Shown here one piece after another: positions 24,468-32,355 of a stretch of 41,430 nt of DNA. The notes beneath the pieces are model-generated. The model was not told where the DNA came from and made no database searches. It was given only the letters and a program-made list of their open reading frames with translations. This stretch comes from Candidatus Dormiibacterota bacterium (GTDB taxonomy: Bacteria > Chloroflexota > Dormibacteria > Aeolococcales > Bog-877): NCBI GenBank assembly GCA_027306595.1, contig DAHUZI010000019.1, positions 1-41,430 of the forward strand, in the 5' to 3' direction. Within the stretch, counting starts at the first letter, position 1; each line of letters begins with the position of its first letter. The position numbers were made by a program, and so were the translations under genes.

Positions 24468-25607
24468 ATGCGAGCACTTGGCCCGCGCGCGGGATCGGCG
24501 ATGCTCCTCCTCACGGCCTTCGCCGCGAGCGCGGCCGGCCTCGGCCCCCAAGCCCTCGCCGCCGCGGCGCCGGCGGCGCCCGCCCGGGTCCTCGCCCAGT
24601 CGGTGAGCTTCACGTCCCCGGCCGACGGCTTCCTGCTCGGGGCGGTCCGCTGCGGCACGGGCTACTGCACCGCGCTCCGCCGGACCACCGACCGGGGACG
24701 GCGCTGGACCGCCCGGCCGGCCCCGCCGGCCCGGCTCGCCACAGGCGTGGGCGGCAGCGCCGTCAGCGCCCTCGTCGCCGCCGACGCCGAGGACCTCTTC
24801 GCCTTCGACCCCGGCCTGTGGGTCAGCCACGACGCCGGCGGCCACTGGCACGCCATCCACCTGCCGGGGACCGTGGCGGCGCTGGCGGCGACCGATGGCC
24901 GCGTCTACGCGGCGGTGACCCCGTGCGCCGAGGCTGGCCCCACCTGCCAGCGGCCCGGCAGCCTGTACACCAGCGCCGCGATCGCCGACGGCTGGCGCCT
25001 GATCGCCGGCGTCTCGCTCCCTGTGGGCGCGACCCCGATCCTTTCCGTGAGCGGGCGGACGGTCGCCGCCCTCACGGCCGGACCCGGGCGCTCGACCCTT
25101 CGGGTCACGACCGACGGCCTCCACTTCGGCAAGCGGCGCAGCCCCTGTGCGCCCCCGCTCACCGGCCCGGCTGGCCTCGCGGCTGGCGGCCCCCGCGCGC
25201 TCGCCGTTCTCTGTGCCGGCAACGCCGGGGCGGGGAGCGTCGAGAAGTCGGTCTTCGTCTCGAGCAACGCGGGCCAGACCTTCCGCCGGGTCGCCAACGC
25301 GCCCTTGGGCGGCGACCCGGTCCAGCTGGCGGCGGCCTCGCCGACGACCCTGCTCGTCTCGGCGGCCTCGGGCGCCAGCTGGCTGTACCGAACGGTCGGC
25401 CCGGACCGTTTCTGGACCGCCGCCCGCGAAGTCGGGGACGGCGGCGTGGGCTTCACCGGCCTCACCTTCGTCGACCAACTCCATGGCGCGGTCGTCTACG
25501 GGCGGGCGACCCTGGCCGAGGTCCTGGCGCCCCGGGCACCCGCAGGGCTTGGGACCGTGTACCTGACGAACACCGGCGGGCGCACCTGGTACCCGACCCC
25601 GGCGTAG
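24468..25607 (+). CDS. secreted BNR/Asp-box repeat protein
   Basis: 379 aa. The signal peptide (SAMLLLTAFAASAAGL core) is followed by a beta-propeller-like region with sialidase-type Asp-box turns: TTDRGRRW, SHDAGGHW, SSNAGQTF and LTNTGGRTWYP at the C terminus. Paired cysteines occur (RCGTGYC, PCAEAGPTC). Such proteins (VPS10/Ycf48-like folds) often bind ligands extracellularly; catalytic sialidase residues are not evident, so an enzyme role is not claimed. ATG 24468 lacks a good ribosome site. It lies 51 bp after the MDMPI-type gene. Confidence 0.72.
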   Translation: MRALGPRAGSAMLLLTAFAASAAGLGPQALAAAAPAAPARVLAQSVSFTSPADGFLLGAVRCGTGYCTALRRTTDRGRRWTARPAPPARLATGVGGSAVSALVAADAEDLFAFDPGLWVSHDAGGHWHAIHLPGTVAALAATDGRVYAAVTPCAEAGPTCQRPGSLYTSAAIADGWRLIAGVSLPVGATPILSVSGRTVAALTAGPGRSTLRVTTDGLHFGKRRSPCAPPLTGPAGLAAGGPRALAVLCAGNAGAGSVEKSVFVSSNAGQTFRRVANAPLGGDPVQLAAASPTTLLVSAASGASWLYRTVGPDRFWTAAREVGDGGVGFTGLTFVDQLHGAVVYGRATLAEVLAPRAPAGLGTVYLTNTGGRTWYPTPA

Positions 25608-25701
25608 GCGGCAGGCGAGCGCCCGCCGGCGCCGCCGGGCCGGCGGCCCGGGTACCCTGGGCGCCATCCGGGCCGCTCGGCCCGAGCAGGGAGGCAGGGC
25701 C

Positions 25702-25752
25702 ATGGGCACCCGACGCAGCAGCGGCTCCGGTCGACCGCTCCTCGGACGATGA
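25702..25752 (+). CDS. possible 16-aa leader peptide overlapping the SIS gene
   Basis: ATG 25702 with GGGAGG about seven bases upstream encodes MGTRRSSGSGRPLLGR and stops at a TGA that overlaps the ATG of the SIS gene (ATGA, 25749-25752). The SIS gene has no ribosome site of its own, so translation may be coupled through this short ORF. Peptide-level function is doubtful. Confidence 0.35.
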   Translation: MGTRRSSGSGRPLLGR

Positions 25753-26906
25753 CGGCGCCCTCCGCCCCCCTGCCGGACGGCTTCCCTGAGCTCAGGCCCG
25801 GCCCTCCGTGGGTCACCGAGGAGATGGTGGCCGCGGAGCCCGACCTCGTCGAGCCGCTCTGGCGCGCCGGCGACGAGCCGGCGCGCGCGCTCGCCGCCGC
25901 CGTCGACCGCGCCCTGGTCGCCGGGGAGCCGGTCTGCGTGGTCGGCTGCGGCACCAGCGAGCACGGGGCGATGGCGATCGCGGCCCTCCTGCGGGATGCC
26001 GTCCGCTGGGCGCCCGGCGCGTGGCTGATCGCCTCCCGGCAGGCCTTCGAGGCAGCGCTCGACCCCTGGCCAGGGGTCTGCCTGGCCGTCTCCCACGAGG
26101 CGGGCACCCGGGCGACGATCGCCGCTCTCGCCGCGGCCCGGGCGCGCGGCGCCGCAACCGGGCTCGTCACCGCGACCCCCGCCGGGCCCGCCGCCGCCCA
26201 CGCCGACCACGTGCTCGCGACCCCGGTCGTCGACCGCGCCTGGTGCCACACGGTCGGCTACCTCTCCCCCCTTCTGGCGGGCGCCCTGCTCGCCTCCCGG
26301 GTCGGGGGCGTCGCCATCGACCCCGCGCGCCTGGCCGGCCACCTCGCCCGCAGCTCGGCCCAGGCGGCGGCGCAGGCGGGTTCGGTGGCGGAGGCGCTCT
26401 GCGGCTGCGCCCTCCTCGAGTGCAGCGGGAGCGGGGTCGACGCGATCACGGCCCGGGAGGTGGCGCTCAAGATCGAGGAGGGGATGCGGCGGCCGGCCGT
26501 GGGTCGGGACCTGGAGACGGTGCTCCACGGCCACCTCGTCGCCCGGGACCGGTCGACGGGGCTGGTGGTGTGCGCGACCGAGCCGCGCTGCGCCGACGCG
26601 CGCCGGGCCCGGGCGGCCCAGGAGCTGGAGGCGACGACCCGGGTGGGCGCCAGCGCCGCCGCCATCGTCGACGAGCCGACCGCGGCCGCCTGGGCCCCGG
26701 CGGCGACCCCGGCCGGCCGGATCGTGGTCCCCAGCGGCGACGACCTGCCGGCCCTCACCGGCGCCCTCACCGGCTCGGCGATGGCGCTCCAGCGGCTGAC
26801 CCTCGCGCTGGTGGCCGCGGCGGGCACCAACCCGGACCTGATCCGGCGCGAGGAGGCCCCGTACCGCGAGGCCGCCGAGCTGGTGGAGGCGCACTTCCCG
26901 GACTGA
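25749..26906 (+). CDS. SIS-domain sugar isomerase-like protein
   Basis: 385 aa with two SIS folds, related to the isomerase half of GlmS and to AgaS/FrlB-type enzymes that handle phosphorylated amino or keto sugars. Motifs: VCVVGCGTSEHGAMAIAALL near 60-79 (sugar-phosphate loop), CLAVSHEAGTRATIAAL near 112-128, a second domain with ECSGSGVDAITAREVALKIE near 222-241 and the GTNPDLIRREEAPYREAAEL end. No glutaminase domain, so not GlmS itself. First of a probable SIS - PP2C - ROK run. Substrate unknown. Confidence 0.82.
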   Translation: MTAPSAPLPDGFPELRPGPPWVTEEMVAAEPDLVEPLWRAGDEPARALAAAVDRALVAGEPVCVVGCGTSEHGAMAIAALLRDAVRWAPGAWLIASRQAFEAALDPWPGVCLAVSHEAGTRATIAALAAARARGAATGLVTATPAGPAAAHADHVLATPVVDRAWCHTVGYLSPLLAGALLASRVGGVAIDPARLAGHLARSSAQAAAQAGSVAEALCGCALLECSGSGVDAITAREVALKIEEGMRRPAVGRDLETVLHGHLVARDRSTGLVVCATEPRCADARRARAAQELEATTRVGASAAAIVDEPTAAAWAPAATPAGRIVVPSGDDLPALTGALTGSAMALQRLTLALVAAAGTNPDLIRREEAPYREAAELVEAHFPD

Positions 26907-26993
26907 TCGCCTGGGGCTCGTCTCCGCCCCGGCTGCGGAGCCGAGGGCAAGTGCCGGCGCCCGCCGCCGCGCCGCCGGACGCGGCCGATCGCG

Positions 26994-26999
26994 TAGCCT
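26994..26999 (+). promoter_or_regulatory. -10 box, possible leaderless start of the PP2C gene
   Basis: TAGCCT six bases before the GTG at 27006. The -35 region is pure GC and unconvincing. Confidence 0.35.
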
Positions 27000-27005
27000 C
27001 GCGGC

Positions 27006-27752
27006 GTGACGAGCTTCGAGCCCCGGCGCTCCGGCGACCCCCACGCCCGCGGCCTCGTGGTGGCCAGCGGGTCGGGTCAGCTCGCCATCCACGGGCAGGA
27101 CCGCCTCCTGGTCGTCGACGACCTCGGCCTCTACGGGGTGTTCGACGGGGTCGGGGAGTTCCGGGAGAGCGGGCGCGCCGCCGCCTGCGCAGCAGGGTCG
27201 GTGCGCGCACGCTGTTCGGCTCCGGCCGGCGTCCACGCCGCGCAGGCGCTGCCGGCGGTGGTCGAGGGGCTCCAGGACGCCCACGCCGCCATCATCGCCC
27301 GCCGTTGGGGTGCCACCACCGCGGTCGTCGTCCGTCTCGCCGGCGACGGGGTCGCGGTCGCGGCGGTCGGGGACTCCCGCCTCTATGTCGCCGCGGGTGG
27401 GGGCCGGCTCGTGCAGTGGACGACCGACGAGGGGGTCGGCCACCGTGTCGACAACTGGCTCGGAGAAAGCTGGCCACTGCCCCGGGCCCGGATCGCGCAG
27501 GCAGGGGTCATCGCCCTCGATCTCCCTTTGACCCTCGTCCTCGTGACCGACGGGGTCACCGGCGACCTGCCCGACGAGTGGCTCAGCCCCGCCGACCTCG
27601 AGGCTGCCCTGGACGGGCGTGGCGAGCAGGCAGCGGCGGAGCAGCTGATCGCGATCGCCCGCAAGCACGACGACCGCACGGCGGTTGTCGTCCGAATCCG
27701 CCGTGCCGAGGAGCGAGAGGCCCAACCGCGGACGGCGCCGGGGCCCGGATGA
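27006..27752 (+). CDS. PP2C-family serine/threonine phosphatase
   Basis: 248 aa metal-dependent protein phosphatase. Ordered motifs: GQDRLLVVDDLGLYGVFDGV (about 30-49; metal Asp in FDGVG), GATTAVVV, AVGDSRLYV, VLVTDGVTGDLPDEW and KHDDRTAVVVRIRR, which supply the acidic metal ligands. There is no transmembrane or sensor domain, so it is a stand-alone cytoplasmic phosphatase. GTG 27006. Its stop overlaps the ATGATG of the fructokinase gene, indicating coupled expression. No kinase partner is in the window. Confidence 0.88.
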   Translation: MTSFEPRRSGDPHARGLVVASGSGQLAIHGQDRLLVVDDLGLYGVFDGVGEFRESGRAAACAAGSVRARCSAPAGVHAAQALPAVVEGLQDAHAAIIARRWGATTAVVVRLAGDGVAVAAVGDSRLYVAAGGGRLVQWTTDEGVGHRVDNWLGESWPLPRARIAQAGVIALDLPLTLVLVTDGVTGDLPDEWLSPADLEAALDGRGEQAAAEQLIAIARKHDDRTAVVVRIRRAEEREAQPRTAPGPG

Positions 27753-28756
27753 TGGCCGGGTCGCGGGGGGCGGCGACCAGCCGACCCGGGGCGGGCGCGG
27801 CACCCCCGCCCCGGCTGACGTTCGCGGGCCTCGAGGCCGGCGGGACCAAGTTCGTCTGCCTGATCGGCTCGGGGCCGGACGACATCGTCGCCGACCACCG
27901 GGTCGACACCACCGACCCCGCCCACACCCTGGCGGCCTGCCTCGCCTTCTTCCGGGCCCACGCCACGGGGCCGCGGGCACCGATCGGGCTGGGCATCGCC
28001 GCCTTCGGCCCCCTCGAGCTCCGCCCCAACCAGCCCCGCTATGGCTCGATCACAGCGACCCCCAAGCCGCTCTGGTCGAACATCGACCTCGTCGGCCCCC
28101 TGGCGCGCGGGCTCGGCCTGCCGGTCGCCCTCGAGACCGACGTGAACGCGGCGGCGATCGCCGAGGGCCGGTGGGGGGCGGCCCGGGGCCTGCGCACGTT
28201 CCTGTACGTCACTGTCGGCACCGGCATCGGCGGCGGCAGCATCGCCAACGGGAGCGTCGTCCGCGGCCTGATCCACCCGGAGATGGGGCACGTCTTCGTG
28301 CCCCGCCATCCCGACGACCCGTACCGCGGCGGGTGCCGCTTCCACCGTGACTGCCTCGAGGGGATGGCGAGCGGCGCCGCCCTCCAGGATCGGTTCGGCC
28401 GGAGGGGCGAGGCCCTGACCGGCACGGACCTGGAGCGGGCGCGCACGCTGATCGCCTTCTACCTCGCGGCCGGGCTGCGCTCGTTCACCTACGTCGCCGT
28501 CCCCGAGCGCATCGTCCTCGGCGGCGGGGTGGCGGCGATGCCAGGGCTCCTGCCCCGGCTCCGCGCCGAGCTCGTCCGCCAGCTGGCGGGGTACCCGGGG
28601 CTGCCCGAGCACGCCCAACCCGCCTTCGTGCGCCGGGCCGCGCTCGGAGGCCGGGCCGGTGCCCTGGGGGCGCTGGCCCTCGGCGAGCAGGCGGCCCAGG
28701 CGGCTGGCGCCACCTGCCCACGCCACCTCCCCCACGCTCGCGGCCGACCGAGTTAG
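27749..28756 (+). CDS. ROK-family fructokinase-like sugar kinase
   Basis: 335 aa. The ATP-phosphate loop is GLEAGGTKFV (about 27-36), the catalytic ETDVNAAAIAEGRWG follows, then the second phosphate motif VTVGTGIGGGSI and a zinc site (GHVFVPRHPDD with GGCRFHRDCLEGMASG) typical of the bacterial ROK fructokinase subgroup. This subgroup phosphorylates fructose or mannose, so fructokinase is the best guess. It starts at ATG 27749 or 27752, overlapping the PP2C stop. Together with the SIS protein it suggests sugar entry to glycolysis. Confidence 0.88.
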   Translation: MMAGSRGAATSRPGAGAAPPPRLTFAGLEAGGTKFVCLIGSGPDDIVADHRVDTTDPAHTLAACLAFFRAHATGPRAPIGLGIAAFGPLELRPNQPRYGSITATPKPLWSNIDLVGPLARGLGLPVALETDVNAAAIAEGRWGAARGLRTFLYVTVGTGIGGGSIANGSVVRGLIHPEMGHVFVPRHPDDPYRGGCRFHRDCLEGMASGAALQDRFGRRGEALTGTDLERARTLIAFYLAAGLRSFTYVAVPERIVLGGGVAAMPGLLPRLRAELVRQLAGYPGLPEHAQPAFVRRAALGGRAGALGALALGEQAAQAAGATCPRHLPHARGRPS

Positions 28757-28801
28757 CCCCCGGTCTGGAGACGCCCGGCCGGGACGCCCCCGGAAGGTGG
28801 G

Positions 28802-28830
28802 TTGACCAGCAGATATATCCAGGTCATACT
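28802..28830 (+). promoter_or_regulatory. promoter of the GntR-nitrilase-SBP3-rraA operon
   Basis: TTGACC (28802-28807), 17-bp spacer, CATACT (28825-28830), then six bases to the GTG at 28837, so the mRNA is probably leaderless. The spacer contains the palindrome GATATATC, flanked by GACC and GGTC, in an otherwise GC-rich region. It is a likely binding site for the operon's own regulator. Confidence 0.7.
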
Positions 28831-28836
28831 CCCAAT

Positions 28837-29514
28837 GTGCCAGCCGCTGCGACGCGCCCGAACCGGCTCAGCGACCACGCCTATCTCCAGCTCCGCGATC
28901 GCATCGTCCGGCTCGAGCTCCCCCCGGGAGCGCTGATCGATGAACGGGAGACGATGGCGGAGCTGGGGGTCGGGCGGACCCCGCTGCGCGAGGCGATCCA
29001 GCGCCTCGCGCATGACGGTCTGGTGGATGTCGTTCCCCGTCGGGGACACTTCATCGCCCCGGTGAGCCTCTCGGATCTCACCCATGTGTTCGAACTGCGC
29101 CAAGCCGTCGAGGGTCTCTCCGCGCGCCTGGCGGCGCAGCGGGCGACCGAGGCTGACTGCGCCTCCCTGGAGGCACTCCTGGTGGACGCACGGGAGCACC
29201 TGGGCGGGCAGGAGATTGACCGTCATCTTGAGATCGACCGCCAGTTTCACTCGCGCGTGGCGGCGACGGCGGGCAACCGGTACCTCCGAGAGGACGTTGA
29301 CCGCTTGTTTGCCCTGAGCGTCCGAATCCAGCGCCTGTCCGGGGTCTCGCTGACGACGATCGACCATGAACTCACGAACTACGAGGGCGTGGTCGCGGCC
29401 ATCCGCGACGGGCGCCCGGACGAAGCGGAACGATGGATGCGGCAGCACCTCGACCCGACCGACCCCTGGCTGCTTCCAGCTCCGCGCGCAGCCGGGAGCC
29501 CATCGCGCCCATGA
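28837..29514 (+). CDS. GntR-family (FCD) transcriptional regulator
   Basis: 225 aa. The winged helix is at about 10-75 (HAYLQLRDRIVRLELPPGAL, ELGVGRTPLREAIQRLAHDG, VVPRRGHFIAPV). The FCD ligand domain follows, with the metal/ligand-binding DRQFHSRVAATAGN and a final HELTNYEGVVAAIRDG helix. Such regulators usually repress until a carboxylate-type metabolite binds. It is first in its operon and probably autoregulates through the spacer palindrome in its promoter. The stop overlaps the next start as ATGA. The N-terminal GTG at 28837 follows the -10 by six bases. Confidence 0.9.
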   Translation: MPAAATRPNRLSDHAYLQLRDRIVRLELPPGALIDERETMAELGVGRTPLREAIQRLAHDGLVDVVPRRGHFIAPVSLSDLTHVFELRQAVEGLSARLAAQRATEADCASLEALLVDAREHLGGQEIDRHLEIDRQFHSRVAATAGNRYLREDVDRLFALSVRIQRLSGVSLTTIDHELTNYEGVVAAIRDGRPDEAERWMRQHLDPTDPWLLPAPRAAGSPSRP

Positions 29515-30395
29515 CCCTGATGAGAGTCGCGCTCGCCCAGTTCGAGGCCACGGCCGACAAGAATCGAAACCGGCGCCTCGTGGTCGACCTCGCAACGCAG
29601 GCCGCCAAGGCGGGTGCCCGGCTCTGCCTCTTCCCCGAGGAGTCGATGGTGAGCCTCCCCAGCGGGCTCGCGCCCCGTGATACGGCTGAGCCCCTGGACG
29701 GACCGTTCGTAGCCCAGCTCCGATCCCTCGCGGCCGAGCAGCGCATGGTCATCGCCGCGGGAATGCATGAGCAGGTCGGCGATGGCGATCGTCCATACAA
29801 CACGATTGTGCTGATCCGCGATGACGGCGCGCTGTGGCACACCTACCGCAAGCTGCACGTCTACGACGCCTTCGGGTATCGGGAGTCCGCGTACATCCTC
29901 CCCGGCGACGCCCCGCCCGTCACCTTCGATCTGGGGCCATTTCGCTTTGGCCTCATCAACTGCTATGACGTCCGCTTCCCAGAGCTGACCAGGCTTCTCG
30001 TCGACGACCAGGCCGACGTCATCCTCGTACCGGCGGCCTGGCAGCGCGGGCCGCTGAAGGAGGATCACTGGCGAACGCTGCTGCGAGCACGGGCCATCGA
30101 GAACACCTGCTGGGTGTTGGGGGCCAGCCAGGCTGGGGAGCAATGCACCGGACTCACGATGGTCGTTGACCCGCTCGGCATCGTCCGGGGCCAGCTCGGC
30201 GAGGAGCGGCAGGCGCTTCTGGTCCACGATCTCGACACCGATCGGGTCTCCGCCGGCCGCCGCCTCCTTCCCGGTATCCACCAGCGCCGTCTGCGAATCG
30301 ACCCCACGATCGTGCCTCACGTTGGTTCCGAAGGGGACGATCCCCACGCGCAGCAATCGAAGCCATCGACCACAGGTCACACCGCCGGCGGCTAG
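29511..30395 (+). CDS. nitrilase-superfamily carbon-nitrogen hydrolase
   Basis: 294 aa from ATG 29511 (MTLMRVALAQF), overlapping the GntR stop by four bases. The Glu-Lys-Cys catalytic triad is present: Glu43 in FPEES, Lys114 in YRKLHVYD, Cys151 in NCYDVRFPEL. The sequence resembles amidases of the omega-amidase/N-carbamoyl/deaminated-glutathione type rather than true nitrilases; the exact amide substrate cannot be told. Cytoplasmic. The context (binding protein, RraA-like, FCD regulator) suggests hydrolysis of an amide taken up by the SBP3 system. Confidence 0.88.
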   Translation: MTLMRVALAQFEATADKNRNRRLVVDLATQAAKAGARLCLFPEESMVSLPSGLAPRDTAEPLDGPFVAQLRSLAAEQRMVIAAGMHEQVGDGDRPYNTIVLIRDDGALWHTYRKLHVYDAFGYRESAYILPGDAPPVTFDLGPFRFGLINCYDVRFPELTRLLVDDQADVILVPAAWQRGPLKEDHWRTLLRARAIENTCWVLGASQAGEQCTGLTMVVDPLGIVRGQLGEERQALLVHDLDTDRVSAGRRLLPGIHQRRLRIDPTIVPHVGSEGDDPHAQQSKPSTTGHTAGG

Positions 30396-30429
30396 GCTCC
30401 CACGAGCCACAACGAAAGGAGGGGATCAG

Positions 30430-32283
30430 ATGAGAGTGCTCGCGACACTGCATCGGCTACGGCATGCTCGAAAGGGCGGCCGGAGCCAACATCCGGCCCG
30501 GGCGACGCTGCTCGCCGCCGCGGTCGCCATCGGGGCCATCGGTGCCCCGACGGTCATCGCTCGGACCCACACGGCCAAGGCCGGCGGCATCGCCACGTTC
30601 GCCATGACGGCTGGATTCAAGCCCGTCTGGATCTTCCCGGTCGTCAACGCGCCGAACGACTTCTACACCAGCGTCAATGACTTCCTGAACCAGATGTACC
30701 CGCCCCTCTACGCCATCGGCAAGGGGGGCCAAGACGTCTTCAATCCCGCCCGCAGCCTGGCCTATCCACCTGTGTACTCGAACGGTGGTCGCACCGTCAC
30801 CATCACCCTCAAGCCATACCTCTGGTCGGACGGACATCCGCTGACCAGCCGTGACGTCGAGTTCTTCCTCAACCTCATCACTGCCAACAAGGCGGTCTGG
30901 GCCAACTACGCACCGGGGCTGATCCCCGACAGCATCGTCCGCTCCGACTGGATCAGCTCGCGCAAGTTCAGTCTGACGTTCACCCACGCGTACAGCCACC
31001 TGTGGCTGCTCTACAACCAGCTCAGCGAGATCATCCCTCTCCCCCAGTTCCTGTGGGACAAGACCACGGCGGCAGGGCCCGTCGGCAACTTCGACGCGTC
31101 CACCAAGGGGGCCGTCGCCGTCTACAAGTTCCTGGCCGCGCAGTCCGCAGACACCGCCGCCTACGGCTCAAACCCACTCTGGCAGGTCGTGGATGGCCCC
31201 TGGGTGCTCAAGGATTACGTGCCGGCCACGGGCGAGAGCACGCTCGTGCCCAACTACCGGTACTCCGGCCCCATCCACCCGAAGCTGTCCGAGTTCCGGA
31301 TCCTGACCTTCACTTCGGCCACCGCCGAGTACGATGCGCTCCGCGGTGGCGAGGTCGACTACGGGTACCTGCCGATTGAGGATGTCAGCCTGATTCCCTC
31401 TCTCAAGCAGCAGGGCTACGCCGTCGTTCCCTGGCAGTGGCTGGCCATCAACTACATGAAGGTCGACTACACCAGCCCCCCAACCAAGAACATCACCGAC
31501 AAGCTCTACATTCGCCAGGCGATCGCCCACCTGATCAATCAACCGCTCTACATTCGCGCCATCTTCCATGGATACGCGACCCCCGACTACGGCCCGGTCC
31601 CGCAGAGTGCGGGCACGCTCGCTGACAGCTTCGAGCGGCATGACCCATACTCGTACAGCATCAGTGCAGCCAAACAGCTCCTGCGGGCCCACGGATGGTC
31701 CGTAAACCCGAACGGGACCGACACCTGCGTTCGTGCCGGTACGTCGGCGACCGATTGCGGAGCGGGGATCAGGACGGGGACACCGCTCAAGCTCCGGTTC
31801 CTGTACGGGAACACCACCCTCCAGGTGACGCAGATGGCCGAGGCCATCCAGTCCGCCGGGTCACAAGCCGGGATCACCCTGGAGCCGCAACCGCACAACG
31901 ACACCGAGCTCTACGCCCTGGAGGGCCGGTGTCCGATGGCGCCGCCCTGCAATTGGGATCTGCTCACGTTCTCGGGCAGTGCGATGTGGAACTTCTCGTC
32001 GCCAACCAACCTTCCCACTGGCGAGGGCCTCTTCAACACCGGCGCGCTCTACGCCGGAGGCTACAGCGACCCCCACACGGATGCGCTCATCAATCGGACG
32101 CACCTCGTGACCAGCCTGAGCGCCATGTATGCGTACGAGGACTACCTCACCCGACAGCTTCCGGTGATCTACCTGCCAGTCCCGGTGTTGCAGATCTCAG
32201 TGATCAGCCGGCATCTGCATGGCGTCTTGCCCCAGAGTGTGTTGCAGGAGATCGACCCGGCCAACTGGTATCTGACCAAGTAG
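30430..32283 (+). CDS. ABC transporter substrate-binding protein, family 5 (SBP3)
   Basis: 617 aa from ATG 30430 with AGGAGGGG six bases upstream. A long basic N region (RHARKGGRSQHPAR) precedes the hydrophobic core LLAAAVAIGAIGAP; no lipobox and no clear twin-arginine motif. It shares with SBP1 and SBP2 the FKPVWIFPVVNAPNDFYTSV region, YLWSDGHPLTSRDVEFFLNL, NQLSEIIPLPQFLWD, NPLWQVVDGPW and AIAHLINQPLYIR. It lies 34 bp after the nitrilase gene and before rraA across a strong hairpin that probably raises its mRNA level over that of rraA. Base composition is slightly less GC-rich than the SBP1/SBP2 genes. Confidence 0.92.
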   Translation: MRVLATLHRLRHARKGGRSQHPARATLLAAAVAIGAIGAPTVIARTHTAKAGGIATFAMTAGFKPVWIFPVVNAPNDFYTSVNDFLNQMYPPLYAIGKGGQDVFNPARSLAYPPVYSNGGRTVTITLKPYLWSDGHPLTSRDVEFFLNLITANKAVWANYAPGLIPDSIVRSDWISSRKFSLTFTHAYSHLWLLYNQLSEIIPLPQFLWDKTTAAGPVGNFDASTKGAVAVYKFLAAQSADTAAYGSNPLWQVVDGPWVLKDYVPATGESTLVPNYRYSGPIHPKLSEFRILTFTSATAEYDALRGGEVDYGYLPIEDVSLIPSLKQQGYAVVPWQWLAINYMKVDYTSPPTKNITDKLYIRQAIAHLINQPLYIRAIFHGYATPDYGPVPQSAGTLADSFERHDPYSYSISAAKQLLRAHGWSVNPNGTDTCVRAGTSATDCGAGIRTGTPLKLRFLYGNTTLQVTQMAEAIQSAGSQAGITLEPQPHNDTELYALEGRCPMAPPCNWDLLTFSGSAMWNFSSPTNLPTGEGLFNTGALYAGGYSDPHTDALINRTHLVTSLSAMYAYEDYLTRQLPVIYLPVPVLQISVISRHLHGVLPQSVLQEIDPANWYLTK

Positions 32284-32289
32284 CTAGCG

Positions 32290-32324
32290 CCCTGGGCCGG
32301 CTACGCGCCGTGGCCGGCCCAGGG
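32290..32324 (+). terminator. intercistronic hairpin after SBP3
   Basis: CCCTGGGCCGG (32290-32300) pairs perfectly with CCGGCCCAGGG (32314-32324) around a 13-base loop, with no T-run. It is probably a partial terminator or 3' stabiliser between SBP3 and rraA. Confidence 0.55.
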
Positions 32325-32355
32325 TCAACCGCCAGGAGCGTCGACAGGAGGGCCG

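Noticed and set aside
25749-26906. glmS (glucosamine-6-phosphate synthase)
   Set aside because: Only SIS domains are present; the N-terminal Cys glutaminase domain is absent.
23724-27980. 1418-aa minus-strand frame
   Set aside because: Antisense to five well-supported plus-strand genes; composition is Gly/Arg/Pro-rich without motifs.
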